The translations under genes were made by a program, and so were the position numbers. This document shows positions 1 to 5,413 of a stretch of 5,489 nucleotides of DNA, piece after piece. Origin of the DNA: Chloroflexota bacterium (GTDB lineage Bacteria > Chloroflexota > UBA6077 > CF-72); assembly GCA_019242065.1 (NCBI GenBank), contig JAFAWJ010000616.1, positions 1-5,489 of the forward strand. The letters are read 5' to 3'. A model generated the notes under the pieces. The model was given only the letters and a program-made list of their open reading frames with translations, ran no database searches and was not told the origin of the DNA. Each line of letters begins with the position of its first letter. Positions within the stretch are counted from its first letter, which is position 1.

Positions 1-78
1 GAGCTTATTGACGTAAAAGTCGAGGGCCTGATCCTGGTCGAGGACCCACACGTGAGAGATCGTCACAGCGGTCAACAT
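1..78 (-). CDS. VOC (glyoxalase/bleomycin-resistance fold) family protein, N-terminal fragment
   Basis: Only the first 26 codons lie in the window; the gene continues past the left edge. The peptide starts MLTAVTISHVWVLDQDQALD and continues FYVNKL. This is the typical opening of a VOC-fold protein: a first beta strand containing His9, where a metal ligand often sits, then the D-x-x-x-A-x-x-FY helix that precedes the K-L-G-F segment. VOC proteins are small cytosolic enzymes or binding proteins (glyoxalases, dioxygenases, antibiotic-binding proteins), and this fragment cannot say which. The ATG at 76-78 fits the usual family start. Only a weak AGG lies just upstream, so translation may depend on the preceding gene. 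It lies 53 bp downstream of the AraC-type gene on the same strand. AraC/VOC pairs are a familiar arrangement, so co-transcription is likely but inferred. Confidence 0.82.
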   Translation of the reverse strand, partial: MLTAVTISHVWVLDQDQALDFYVNKL

Positions 79-131
79 GCCTGCGATCGTAAGTGCGGAT
101 CCCGCCCCGAGACTTCTCCAAAAGTGCTCGA

Positions 132-521
132 TCAGCGAATGCGGGTCCAGGCCATGGTGAAGCACGTCGGGACCGCGCGCGCCTCCGCGCCCTCGCGGTA
201 CGACGTCGGCGACTGGCCCACGATCTCGTGAAAGGTGCGGCTGAAGGTCCCCAGGCTGCTGAAGCCCACGTCCAGGCTGATGTCGGTCACGCTGCGATCG
301 GTCTCGCGCAGCAGAAACATCGCCCGCTCTACGCGTCGTCGCTGCAGATAGCGATGCGGCGTCTCACCAAAGGTCGCGCGGAAGCGACGAATAAAGTGTG
401 CCTCCGAGACGCACGCGACCTCGGCCAGGCTGGCAACGTCCAGCGGCCGGGCGTACGTGCGATCCATGACGTCGCGGGCGCGCAGCAGGCGGCGATTGGC
501 GTCCTCGACGGCGTCCGACAT
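132..521 (-). CDS. AraC-family transcriptional regulator, DNA-binding domain only
   Basis: A 129-residue protein made almost entirely of the AraC/XylS DNA-binding domain. The first helix-turn-helix spans about residues 28-50 (LDVASLAEVACVSEAHFIRRF), followed by the linker FGETPHRYLQRRRVERA. The second spans about 77-105 and contains the family signature D-I-S-L-D-V-G-F-S-S-L-G-T-F-S-R-T-F. No N-terminal ligand-binding cupin or GyrI-like domain is present, so this is the short stand-alone type whose signal input is unknown. The ATG at 519-521 has only an AGG directly next to it, making the ribosome site poor. The gene reads toward the VOC gene and diverges from the acidic-protein gene, whose start is 53 bp away, so the two probably share a regulatory region. 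Control of the VOC gene, and autoregulation, are inferences from this layout. Confidence 0.92.
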   Translation of the reverse strand: MSDAVEDANRRLLRARDVMDRTYARPLDVASLAEVACVSEAHFIRRFRATFGETPHRYLQRRRVERAMFLLRETDRSVTDISLDVGFSSLGTFSRTFHEIVGQSPTSYREGAEARAVPTCFTMAWTRIR

Positions 522-574
522 CCTGCGTAGTAGACCACTCTGCCGTCAGGCGAGTCCGGTAGTATGCGAAGGAC
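522..574. promoter_or_regulatory. Divergent intergenic region between the AraC and acidic-protein genes
   Basis: This 53-bp gap must hold the start signals of both divergent genes. On the plus strand TAGTAT at 560-565 matches 4 of 6 bases of a -10 box and fits TANNNT. It would place the transcript start at about 572, only a few bases before the ATG at 575, giving an almost leaderless message. On the minus strand CATACT (566-561) overlaps it and would give the AraC gene a leader of about 33 nt. No convincing -35 box is seen for either. A purine-rich GAAGGA at 568-573 lies only one base from the ATG, too close for an ideal Shine-Dalgarno site. The assignment is tentative. Confidence 0.3.
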
Positions 575-1309
575 ATGGCCGCGCCCGAGCGCGTCGTCCA
601 GGCGGTTCAGTCGGCCATCGTGGCGTCTGCCCACCTGGCCGCCTTGCAGCACGTGTCGGCGGCCGCCGAGGCCTGCCAGCGCCTCGGCCGCCTGAGTTCT
701 GGCCGCTGGCGATCCGCGGCGCGCGACCTGGCCAGGATGGAGGAGGACCTCCAGACCGCGCTGACCAGCGCCACGGAGTCCCTGGAGTCGTTTGCGGACG
801 ACCTGGGCGTGCCGGAGGAGGCGCTGTGGACGGTCGGCGACGCCGCGGCCACCCTGGATCTGTTGCGCAACTCAGCGCTCGACGAGATCGACGATGACGA
901 CGACGAGGCCGTTGCGGTCAGGGTGCTGGAAGGCGAAGTGCTGTTCGGGGTCTCGTTCGTCGAGGATCCTGACCTGCCTGATCGGGGGACGACGCTGCTC
1001 TTTGGCTGGTCGGATCCCCTGGAGCCGGCGAGCTGGCCGTGGCAGGCCAACTGGGTCGTCGGCGACGACGACGACGGTCAGGACGACGGCGCGGGCGAGG
1101 AGCTGGACCTGTTCGAAAACGGCGAGCCGGAGGGGGACGAGACGCTGGTGGCCGGCCTGGCCGACGAGCTCGCAACTACCCCCGACGCCGCCCGGGCTGC
1201 CCTGCGCAGCGCCGCCATGGCCCTGACACGGGCGTCGCTGCTGGCGGGTACCGAGGGCGAAGACGAGGAAGAAGAAGAAGAGGACGACGAGGACAACGGC
1301 GCGGTCTGA
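575..1309 (+). CDS. Unrecognised, very acidic, lysine-free protein
   Basis: A 244-residue protein that I cannot place in a family. By hand count it has 60 Asp/Glu, 13 Arg, no Lys and no Tyr, so it is strongly negative at neutral pH. Residues 1-100 look mainly helical and Ala-rich, with a WRSAARDLARMEEDLQTALT stretch that could pack as a helical bundle. Acidic runs sit at 103-111 (D-E-I-D5-E), 164-171 (D4-G-Q-D-D) and in the tail 229-240, which is entirely Asp/Glu. Between the first two lies a more structured hydrophobic part (116-162) rich in V, F and W. Residues 190-225 are again helical. There is no signal peptide or membrane segment, so it is probably cytosolic. The ATG at 575-577 is the earliest sensible start; the next in-frame GTG has no ribosome site. 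Neighbouring proteins are not acidic, so this is not a whole-proteome halophile trait. It could be a polybasic-partner binder or DNA mimic, but nothing shows that directly. Confidence 0.7.
   Translation: MAAPERVVQAVQSAIVASAHLAALQHVSAAAEACQRLGRLSSGRWRSAARDLARMEEDLQTALTSATESLESFADDLGVPEEALWTVGDAAATLDLLRNSALDEIDDDDDEAVAVRVLEGEVLFGVSFVEDPDLPDRGTTLLFGWSDPLEPASWPWQANWVVGDDDDGQDDGAGEELDLFENGEPEGDETLVAGLADELATTPDAARAALRSAAMALTRASLLAGTEGEDEEEEEEDDEDNGAV
1268..1282 (+). repeat. In-frame GAA triplet tract coding poly-Glu
   Basis: Four GAA codons plus one GAG in a row encode residues 232-236 of the acidic protein, inside a wider GAN-codon run. Length change by whole codons through slippage would keep the frame and only vary the acidic tail. 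Confidence 0.6.
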
Positions 1310-1312
1310 CGA

Positions 1313-1385
1313 GAACTGCGAACTGAGAACTCAGAAGTCAGAACTCAGCCGACGTCTGAGGCTGACTTCTGACGTCTGACTTCTG
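1313..1385. repeat. Strand-switching heptanucleotide tandem repeat
   Basis: From 1313 to 1347 the sequence splits exactly into five 7-base units: GAACTGC, GAACTGA, GAACTCA, GAAGTCA, GAACTCA. After two degenerate units (1348-1361) it continues in the same 7-base register as CTGACTT, CTGACGT, CTGACTT (1362-1382), which is the reverse complement of the GAAGTCA-type unit. The array therefore reads one way on the left half and the other way on the right half. It fills nearly the whole gap between the convergent acidic-protein and MarR genes. Heptameric short tandem repeats in intergenic DNA are known from several bacterial phyla, for example cyanobacteria. No coding role is apparent. Confidence 0.75.
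1331..1372. terminator. Hairpin between convergent genes, candidate bidirectional terminator
   Basis: TCAGAAGTCAG (1331-1341) is perfectly complementary to CTGACTTCTGA (1362-1372), an 11-bp stem. After a small AA/G internal loop, CTCAG (1344-1348) pairs with CTGAG (1356-1360) around a 7-nt loop. The structure lies 22 bp after the stop of the plus-strand acidic-protein gene and 16 bp after the stop of the minus-strand MarR gene, where a shared terminator is expected. There is no clear U-tract on either side, so intrinsic termination is not certain. Confidence 0.45.
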
Positions 1386-1387
1386 GA

Positions 1388-1852
1388 CTAATCTCGCTCC
1401 ATCGCCCGATCGACGTGCCGCAGCAGCCGCACCAGTTCGTGCCGGTCGTCTTCGGACAGTCCGCTGAAGTAGGCGGCCAACATGGCGTCGTGCTCGGGCA
1501 CCACCTCGTCATGCACCGCCCGTCCCTGATCGGTCAGGAAGAGCCGGTTCACCCGTCCGTCAGGTCGCCGCTCCAGGAGCCCGCTGTTTTCCATCTTGTC
1601 CAGCAGCTGACACACGTTGCCTTTGGTCACCAGCAGCGCGTTGGCCAGCTCTTGCTGGCTGATGCCTTCCGACGAGCCCACCTTGGCCAGGACGTCGACC
1701 TGCGCGGGACTGAGCTGGCGGCACCGCAACGACTCGCTCGCGGCGCGATCGACCTTCTGAAAGACGCGCGCGAGCCGCATCCACGCGAGGAGCCCAGGCG
1801 TCCGCAGCGTGCGGGTGTGCAGCGTGCCTGACATGTGCGGTAAGTGTGTCAT
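1388..1852 (-). CDS. MarR-family transcriptional regulator
   Basis: A 154-residue winged-helix regulator of typical MarR length. MarR proteins bind palindromic operators as dimers and usually release DNA on binding a small phenolic ligand or on oxidation. An N-terminal dimerisation helix (about 18-45, ending FQKVDRAASESLR) precedes LSPAQVDVLAKV. The recognition region follows at about 64-93 (ISQQELANALLVTKGNVCQLLDKMENSGLLE). The wing is RRPDGRVNRLFLTDQG (95-110) with the conserved D-x-R pair (Asp98, Arg100). A C-terminal dimerisation helix closes the protein. I chose the ATG at 1850-1852 because AGGA lies 4 nt upstream of it. A TTG at 1870 would add 6 residues but has no ribosome site, and an ATG at 1834 would remove 6. 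It is the last gene of the minus-strand series, 101 bp after the methyltransferase, and may be transcribed on its own. Confidence 0.94.
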   Translation of the reverse strand: MTHLPHMSGTLHTRTLRTPGLLAWMRLARVFQKVDRAASESLRCRQLSPAQVDVLAKVGSSEGISQQELANALLVTKGNVCQLLDKMENSGLLERRPDGRVNRLFLTDQGRAVHDEVVPEHDAMLAAYFSGLSEDDRHELVRLLRHVDRAMERD

Positions 1853-1864
1853 CCGGTCCTGATC

Positions 1865-1870
1865 TGTCAA
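1865..1870 (-). promoter_or_regulatory. Perfect -35-like TTGACA at the MarR start
   Basis: TTGACA on the minus strand matches the consensus -35 hexamer. Sixteen bases later lies CACACT (1848-1843), a weak -10 match. If used, transcription would begin near 1836, just before the ATG at 1834, and would exclude the better ribosome site and ATG at 1852. The hexamer also begins with the TTG that could serve as an upstream start codon. It may be coincidental. Confidence 0.2.
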
Positions 1871-1910
1871 GACGGTCGTTGGCTCAAACCGCCAGGATGC
1901 CCAAGTGTAC

Positions 1911-1940
1911 GCCGGGACTTGCCCTTAGGGCGGTCCCGGC
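1911..1940 (-). terminator. Strong GC hairpin after the methyltransferase gene
   Basis: GCCGGGAC (1911-1918) pairs perfectly with GTCCCGGC (1933-1940). Inside, GCCC (1921-1924) pairs with GGGC (1928-1931) around a 3-nt TTA loop, separated by a small TT/G internal loop. The hairpin begins 14 nt after the methyltransferase stop codon, reading on the minus strand. Position and stability suit a transcription terminator or 3' stabiliser separating the methyltransferase from MarR. No U-run follows, so it would be non-canonical. Confidence 0.5.
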
Positions 1941-1953
1941 ACCTGCAGCATCG

Positions 1954-3012
1954 CTAGCGGCGCGCCTCGAAGACTCGATTGACGGGCGTCTCCGTCACAC
2001 GCCGGAAGCGCGTCAGGCCACCCGCCTGCACCACGTCACGGATGGCCGAATCAGGGGCAATCGTGCCAAGCGCGCGACCCGACTCAGCCATGGCGTGTGG
2101 GGTGCAGATCAGGACCGATGCACCCGAATACACCTGGCCGACCGGGTTCAGGTTGTCTTCGATGTGCTCGCCGGCCATCGGCTCGACCAGCAGGACCGAC
2201 CCGTCACTGGCCAGCGTGTCCGCCGCGTGCCGAATGGCGCCGACGGGGTCGCCCATGTCGTGCAGGCTGTCGAAGAAGGCGATCAGGTCGTAGCCGCCGA
2301 CGACGGCTGGATGCCCGATGGCGGGCGCAACCTGGAAGCTGACGCGGTCTTCGCCGAGCCCCGCGGCGCTGGCCGCTTCGCGCGCGTGCTCGACCGACGG
2401 GCCATGGTTGTCGTAGCCGATGAAGCGTGAGTGCGGGAAGGCCTGGGCCAGGATGATCGTCGAGGCGCCATGCCCGCAGCCGACGTCGGCGACGACCGCG
2501 CCGGTCGCCAGCTTGGCCTGCATGCCGTCCATGGCCGGGATCCAGTTCTGGACGAGATTCTGCTCGTAGCCGCTGCGGAAAAAGCGTTCGGTGCCGCCGA
2601 AGAGCTCGGGGGCGTGCTCACCCCACAGCATGCCCTGGCCGGACTTGAAGCCCTCGGTGATCCGTGGCTCGGCCTTCATGGCCGCGGTGAACAGGTAATA
2701 CGCGCCGACGACCGCGCCCAGGGCGGCGGCGTGCTCGGGCGGCAGGCTGAACTTGCCGGTTTCGGGCGAATATTCCAGGTACCCGCCGGCCGCCTGATTG
2801 ATGAGCCAGGGTCGCACGTAACCTTCGACGGTGCCGGTGCGCTGGGCGAGCTCAGCGGGGGTGGCTGGGCCGCCTTCGGACAGGGCGGTGTAGAGGCCGA
2901 GCTTGTCGCCGATGACCACCAGCGACGCGCTGGTGAGCGCCCCCCAGTCGCCGAGGGCCTTGCCGATGAATGCCTGGACGCGTGCGTCGTCGAGCGGCTG
3001 CGTGGTTGCCAT
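1954..3012 (-). CDS. SAM-dependent methyltransferase with N-terminal winged-helix domain (Rv2258c-like)
   Basis: A 352-residue class I methyltransferase. Residues about 20-95 form a winged-helix-like domain (SASLVVIGDKLGLYTAL, TPAELAQRTGTVEGYVRPWL, GGYLEYSPETGKFSLP), as in O-methyltransferases and the Rv2258c group, where it usually serves dimerisation and the substrate pocket rather than DNA binding. The Rossmann domain starts near 170. Motif I is VVADVGCGHGAST (173-184), Asp201 in FIGYDNHG is the expected SAM-ribose ligand, motif IV is FFDSLHDMGDP (246-256), and LLVEPMAG (274-281) is the later strand. It transfers a methyl group from SAM to an unknown small molecule, in the cytosol. The ATG at 3010-3012 is preferred because AGGAGAAGAGG sits upstream, its AGAGG 6 nt from the ATG. 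A GTG at 3066 would add 18 unlikely residues. It lies 97 bp downstream of the LuxR gene on the same strand. Confidence 0.92.
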   Translation of the reverse strand: MATTQPLDDARVQAFIGKALGDWGALTSASLVVIGDKLGLYTALSEGGPATPAELAQRTGTVEGYVRPWLINQAAGGYLEYSPETGKFSLPPEHAAALGAVVGAYYLFTAAMKAEPRITEGFKSGQGMLWGEHAPELFGGTERFFRSGYEQNLVQNWIPAMDGMQAKLATGAVVADVGCGHGASTIILAQAFPHSRFIGYDNHGPSVEHAREAASAAGLGEDRVSFQVAPAIGHPAVVGGYDLIAFFDSLHDMGDPVGAIRHAADTLASDGSVLLVEPMAGEHIEDNLNPVGQVYSGASVLICTPHAMAESGRALGTIAPDSAIRDVVQAGGLTRFRRVTETPVNRVFEARR

Positions 3013-3017
3013 TGGGG

Positions 3018-3029
3018 ACCTCTTCTCCT
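3018..3029 (-). promoter_or_regulatory. Ribosome binding site deciding the methyltransferase start
   Basis: On the minus strand AGGAGAAGAGG is followed after a short spacer by the ATG at 3012. It is the clearest Shine-Dalgarno site in the window and selects this ATG over the GTG 18 codons upstream. Confidence 0.7.
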
Positions 3030-3031
3030 GT

Positions 3032-3058
3032 GTCGGGCGGTAATGTGGGTGGCCCGAC
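3032..3058. promoter_or_regulatory. Inverted repeat in the methyltransferase leader, candidate operator
   Basis: GTCGGGC (3032-3038) and GCCCGAC (3052-3058) form a perfect 7-bp inverted repeat with a 13-bp spacer, so the arm centres are 20 bp apart, about two helical turns. It sits just upstream of the ribosome site, where a dimeric regulator such as the neighbouring MarR or LuxR protein could act. As RNA it could instead form a 7-bp hairpin. A TCGACA sequence at 3072-3067 on the minus strand is 5 of 6 to a -35 box, but no good -10 follows. Confidence 0.35.
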
Positions 3059-3109
3059 GGCTCCACTGTCGAGGGTGGCGGCGGTTGCGGTCATCGTGGA
3101 AAGTACGTA

Positions 3110-5413
3110 CTAGAAGTCTGACTTCTCGAGGGCCCACGCCGCTAGCTGCGTCCGCGACCGCAGCCCCAGCTTGGTAAACATGTGAGTGAGGTGGCTTTCA
3201 GCCGTCCGCTCGCTGATCACCATCGCCTCGGCAATCTCCCGATTGCTCAGCCCACTCGCCACCAACCTGGCCACCTCCCGCTCGCGAGCTGTCAGGCCAT
3301 CCCCAATCGTGTCAGAGGCGCGCCGCGACGTGCGCGCCAGCGCCACCGCGTCCTCCAGGCTCAGCCGCCGACCCACCTCGAGCGCGGCCTCCAGCGCCGC
3401 ATCCCCGAGCCGCCCGCGGATCCGCGCCAGCGCCCGCTCGCGCGCCGCCCCAGCCGTCGCCGACAGAAAATCGCCCAGCGGCTCGCGCAGCGCCTGCGCC
3501 GCCCCGAACAGCCGTGCGGCGCGCACCGCCTCCCCGTCCTCGGCGGCAATGCACGCCAAGGTCTCGAACGCGTACGTGCTGCCCCGCGAGTCGCCGAGCT
3601 CCAGACTCAGGCTCAAGCTGCGCTGCGCGTGCTGCTCAGCAGTGTGCCGCTCGCCGCGCGCGAGTTCGACCGACGCCAGGCCGAATTCGGCGTGGAAGGC
3701 GCCCCAGCGATCCTGAGACGCCCTCGCCAGTGCCAGCGATTCGGCCAGCAGCGCGTGCGCCCGGTCGAACTGTCCGTCGCCCCGCGCTACCTCGCCGAGG
3801 CAGTACAGGCAGAAGTACACCGTCCAGCGCGGCCCGCGCTGTCGGGCGAAGGCGAGACTCTCTTCAAAGTCCGGTCTGGACGCGCGCAGATCGGTTTCGC
3901 TCCAGATCACGGCCACGCCGCGGAAGAACAGCGCGATAGCCAGGCCGCGCGGGTCCCCCAGCGCGCGCCAGAACGCCAGGCTGTCGTCGAGCAGCGCGAT
4001 GCCCAGTGCCCGCTGTCCGGCGAGCGTGGCGAGATACGCTCGCGCGGTGACGGCGCGGGCCCAGCCCAGTCGGTGTGGCCGCACGCTCGGGAGCCGTAGC
4101 AGGTCATCCAGCCAGCGGATGCCTTCGCGCAGGTCGCCATGGACGTCCCAGAAGCGGACCATCGCCGCGGCGATGCGCAGGCCAGGCTCGGGATCCTCCT
4201 CGGCGCAGGTCAGCGTCCAGCGCAGCGCGGTGCGGACGTTGTCGTGCTCGCGCACGAGCCGCTCGACGCACTCCAGTTGCTCCGCGCGCCAGATGTCGCG
4301 CTCGCCCGCTTCGGCGACCTGCACGCACCAGTCACGGTGCCGATTCCGCAGGTCGACCTGCTCACCGGCGAGCGCCAGGTGTTCGGCGGCGTACTGGCGT
4401 AGCGTCTCGAGGAGTCGGTAGCGCATCTCGCCCGCCTGCTCGTCGGCCACCACCAGCGATCGGTCCACCAGTCGCTGCAGGAGCTGGAGGACGTCGTCAC
4501 TGGCCACCAGTCCGCCGCCGCACACAGCTTCCGCGGCCGCCAGCGGCCAGCCGCCCGTGAAGACCGACAGGCGATTGAACAGGACGCGCTCTGCTTCCGA
4601 GAGAAGCTCGTAGCTCCAGTCGACGGCGGCCCGCAGAGTCTGGTGGCGCGGCGGTCCGGCCCGTGGTCCGCGCGACAGGACGCGAAAGCGATCCTCCAGG
4701 CGGCCGGCCAGCTGGCCGACGCTGAGGCCGCGCACGCAGACCGCGGCCAGCTCGATGGCCAGCGGAATACCGTCCAGCTGCCAGCAGATCTCGGCAATCG
4801 ACTGGGCGTTGTCCTGCCGTGGAGTGAACCCCGAGCGCGCCGCGGCCGCGCGCTCGACGAACAGTCGTCCCGCCTCGGACAGCAGCAGCGCTTCGACCGA
4901 CGCGGTGTGCCAGCGGTCGGGCAGGCTCAGAGCCGGCACCGTCCAGACCGTCTCCCCGGCGATGCCGAGCGGTTCGCGACTGGTCGCCAGCAGTCGCAGT
5001 CCTGGACACGCGCGCAGCAGCGCGTCGGCGAGGGGGCCGCAGCCTGAAAGCAGGTGCTCGCAGTTGTCGAGCACCAGCAGCAGCTGGCAGGGGCGCAGAC
5101 GGGCGACCAGGCCTTCGAGCGCGGAGCGTTCGCGTTCGTGGCGCAGGCCCAGTGCGACGAGCACGGCCTGGGCGACCATGCTCGGGTCGGCGATGGGCGC
5201 CAGGTTCACGAAGCGCACGCCGTCGGCGAAGTCGGCCCGGCGCTGGGTGGCGACTTCCAGGGCGAGGCGGGTCTTGCCGACGCCGCCGGGTCCCGTGAGC
5301 GTCAGCAGCCGCGTGCGGCTCAGCTCGAGGCCCACCTCGGCGATCTCGCGCTCGCGGCCGACGAAGCTGGTCAGCTCGGTGGGCAGATCTCCTGGCGGCT
5401 GGCGCTCCCGCAT
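3110..5413 (-). CDS. Large STAND-type ATPase / LuxR-family transcriptional regulator
   Basis: A 767-residue regulator. The opening LPTELTSFVGREREI (10-24) is the hallmark of AfsR-like STAND ATPases. Walker A is GPGGVGKTR (41-49), Walker B LLLVLDNCEH (111-120), a sensor-like LLATSREPLG lies at 141-150, and the NB-ARC GxP motif is GIPLAIELAA (215-224). A winged-helix segment follows (DWSYELLSEAERVLFNRLSVFTGGW, 265-289). Residues about 370-690 are helical, TPR-like repeats (for example LAIALFFRGV, RAHALLAESLALARA, TAEQHAQRSLSLSLELGD). The C terminus is a full LuxR/GerE helix-turn-helix (705-760: LTAREREVARLVASGLSNREIAEAMVISERTAESHLTHMFTKL). Such proteins use ATP-driven oligomerisation, triggered by a ligand sensed through the repeats, to activate transcription. 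The ATG at 5411-5413 directly precedes the conserved domain, but its frame stays open upstream to the window edge. It is the first visible gene of the minus-strand series. Confidence 0.93.
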   Translation of the reverse strand: MRERQPPGDLPTELTSFVGREREIAEVGLELSRTRLLTLTGPGGVGKTRLALEVATQRRADFADGVRFVNLAPIADPSMVAQAVLVALGLRHERERSALEGLVARLRPCQLLLVLDNCEHLLSGCGPLADALLRACPGLRLLATSREPLGIAGETVWTVPALSLPDRWHTASVEALLLSEAGRLFVERAAAARSGFTPRQDNAQSIAEICWQLDGIPLAIELAAVCVRGLSVGQLAGRLEDRFRVLSRGPRAGPPRHQTLRAAVDWSYELLSEAERVLFNRLSVFTGGWPLAAAEAVCGGGLVASDDVLQLLQRLVDRSLVVADEQAGEMRYRLLETLRQYAAEHLALAGEQVDLRNRHRDWCVQVAEAGERDIWRAEQLECVERLVREHDNVRTALRWTLTCAEEDPEPGLRIAAAMVRFWDVHGDLREGIRWLDDLLRLPSVRPHRLGWARAVTARAYLATLAGQRALGIALLDDSLAFWRALGDPRGLAIALFFRGVAVIWSETDLRASRPDFEESLAFARQRGPRWTVYFCLYCLGEVARGDGQFDRAHALLAESLALARASQDRWGAFHAEFGLASVELARGERHTAEQHAQRSLSLSLELGDSRGSTYAFETLACIAAEDGEAVRAARLFGAAQALREPLGDFLSATAGAARERALARIRGRLGDAALEAALEVGRRLSLEDAVALARTSRRASDTIGDGLTAREREVARLVASGLSNREIAEAMVISERTAESHLTHMFTKLGLRSRTQLAAWALEKSDF
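3112..3126. repeat. Palindrome at the LuxR stop codon, related to the 7-mer repeat
   Basis: AGAAGTC and GACTTCT flank a single central T, giving a 15-bp near-perfect palindrome that covers the last codons and part of the stop of the LuxR gene. It contains the 11-mer GTCTGACTTCT (3116-3126), also found at 1374-1384 in the heptanucleotide array. As RNA it could make only a weak 5-bp hairpin with a 5-nt loop. Confidence 0.5.

Noticed and set aside
93..530. Plus-strand frame opposite the AraC gene
   Set aside because: The minus strand holds a complete AraC signature; the plus-strand product resembles no family.
1078..1296. Minus-strand frame with a poly-serine start
   Set aside because: The serine run is merely the antisense reading of the GAN codons of the acidic protein's tail.
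1313..1385. CRISPR-like or phage attachment repeat
   Set aside because: Units are 7 bases long with no spacers, and no cas, integrase or tRNA gene is nearby.
1954..3066. Longer methyltransferase starting at the GTG at 3066
   Set aside because: The 18 extra residues (MEPSGHPHYRPTQEKRSP) look non-conserved, run through the ribosome site and inverted repeat, and lack their own ribosome site.
2431..3177. Plus-strand open frame opposite the methyltransferase
   Set aside because: The opposite strand encodes an intact methyltransferase with all SAM motifs; the plus-strand product shows no recognisable domain and has no good ribosome site.
3182..4099. Long plus-strand open frame opposite the LuxR gene
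   Set aside because: It is antisense to a protein with clear conserved motifs throughout; its translation is Arg/Pro/Ala-rich low-complexity without motifs, as expected from the GC-rich complementary strand.
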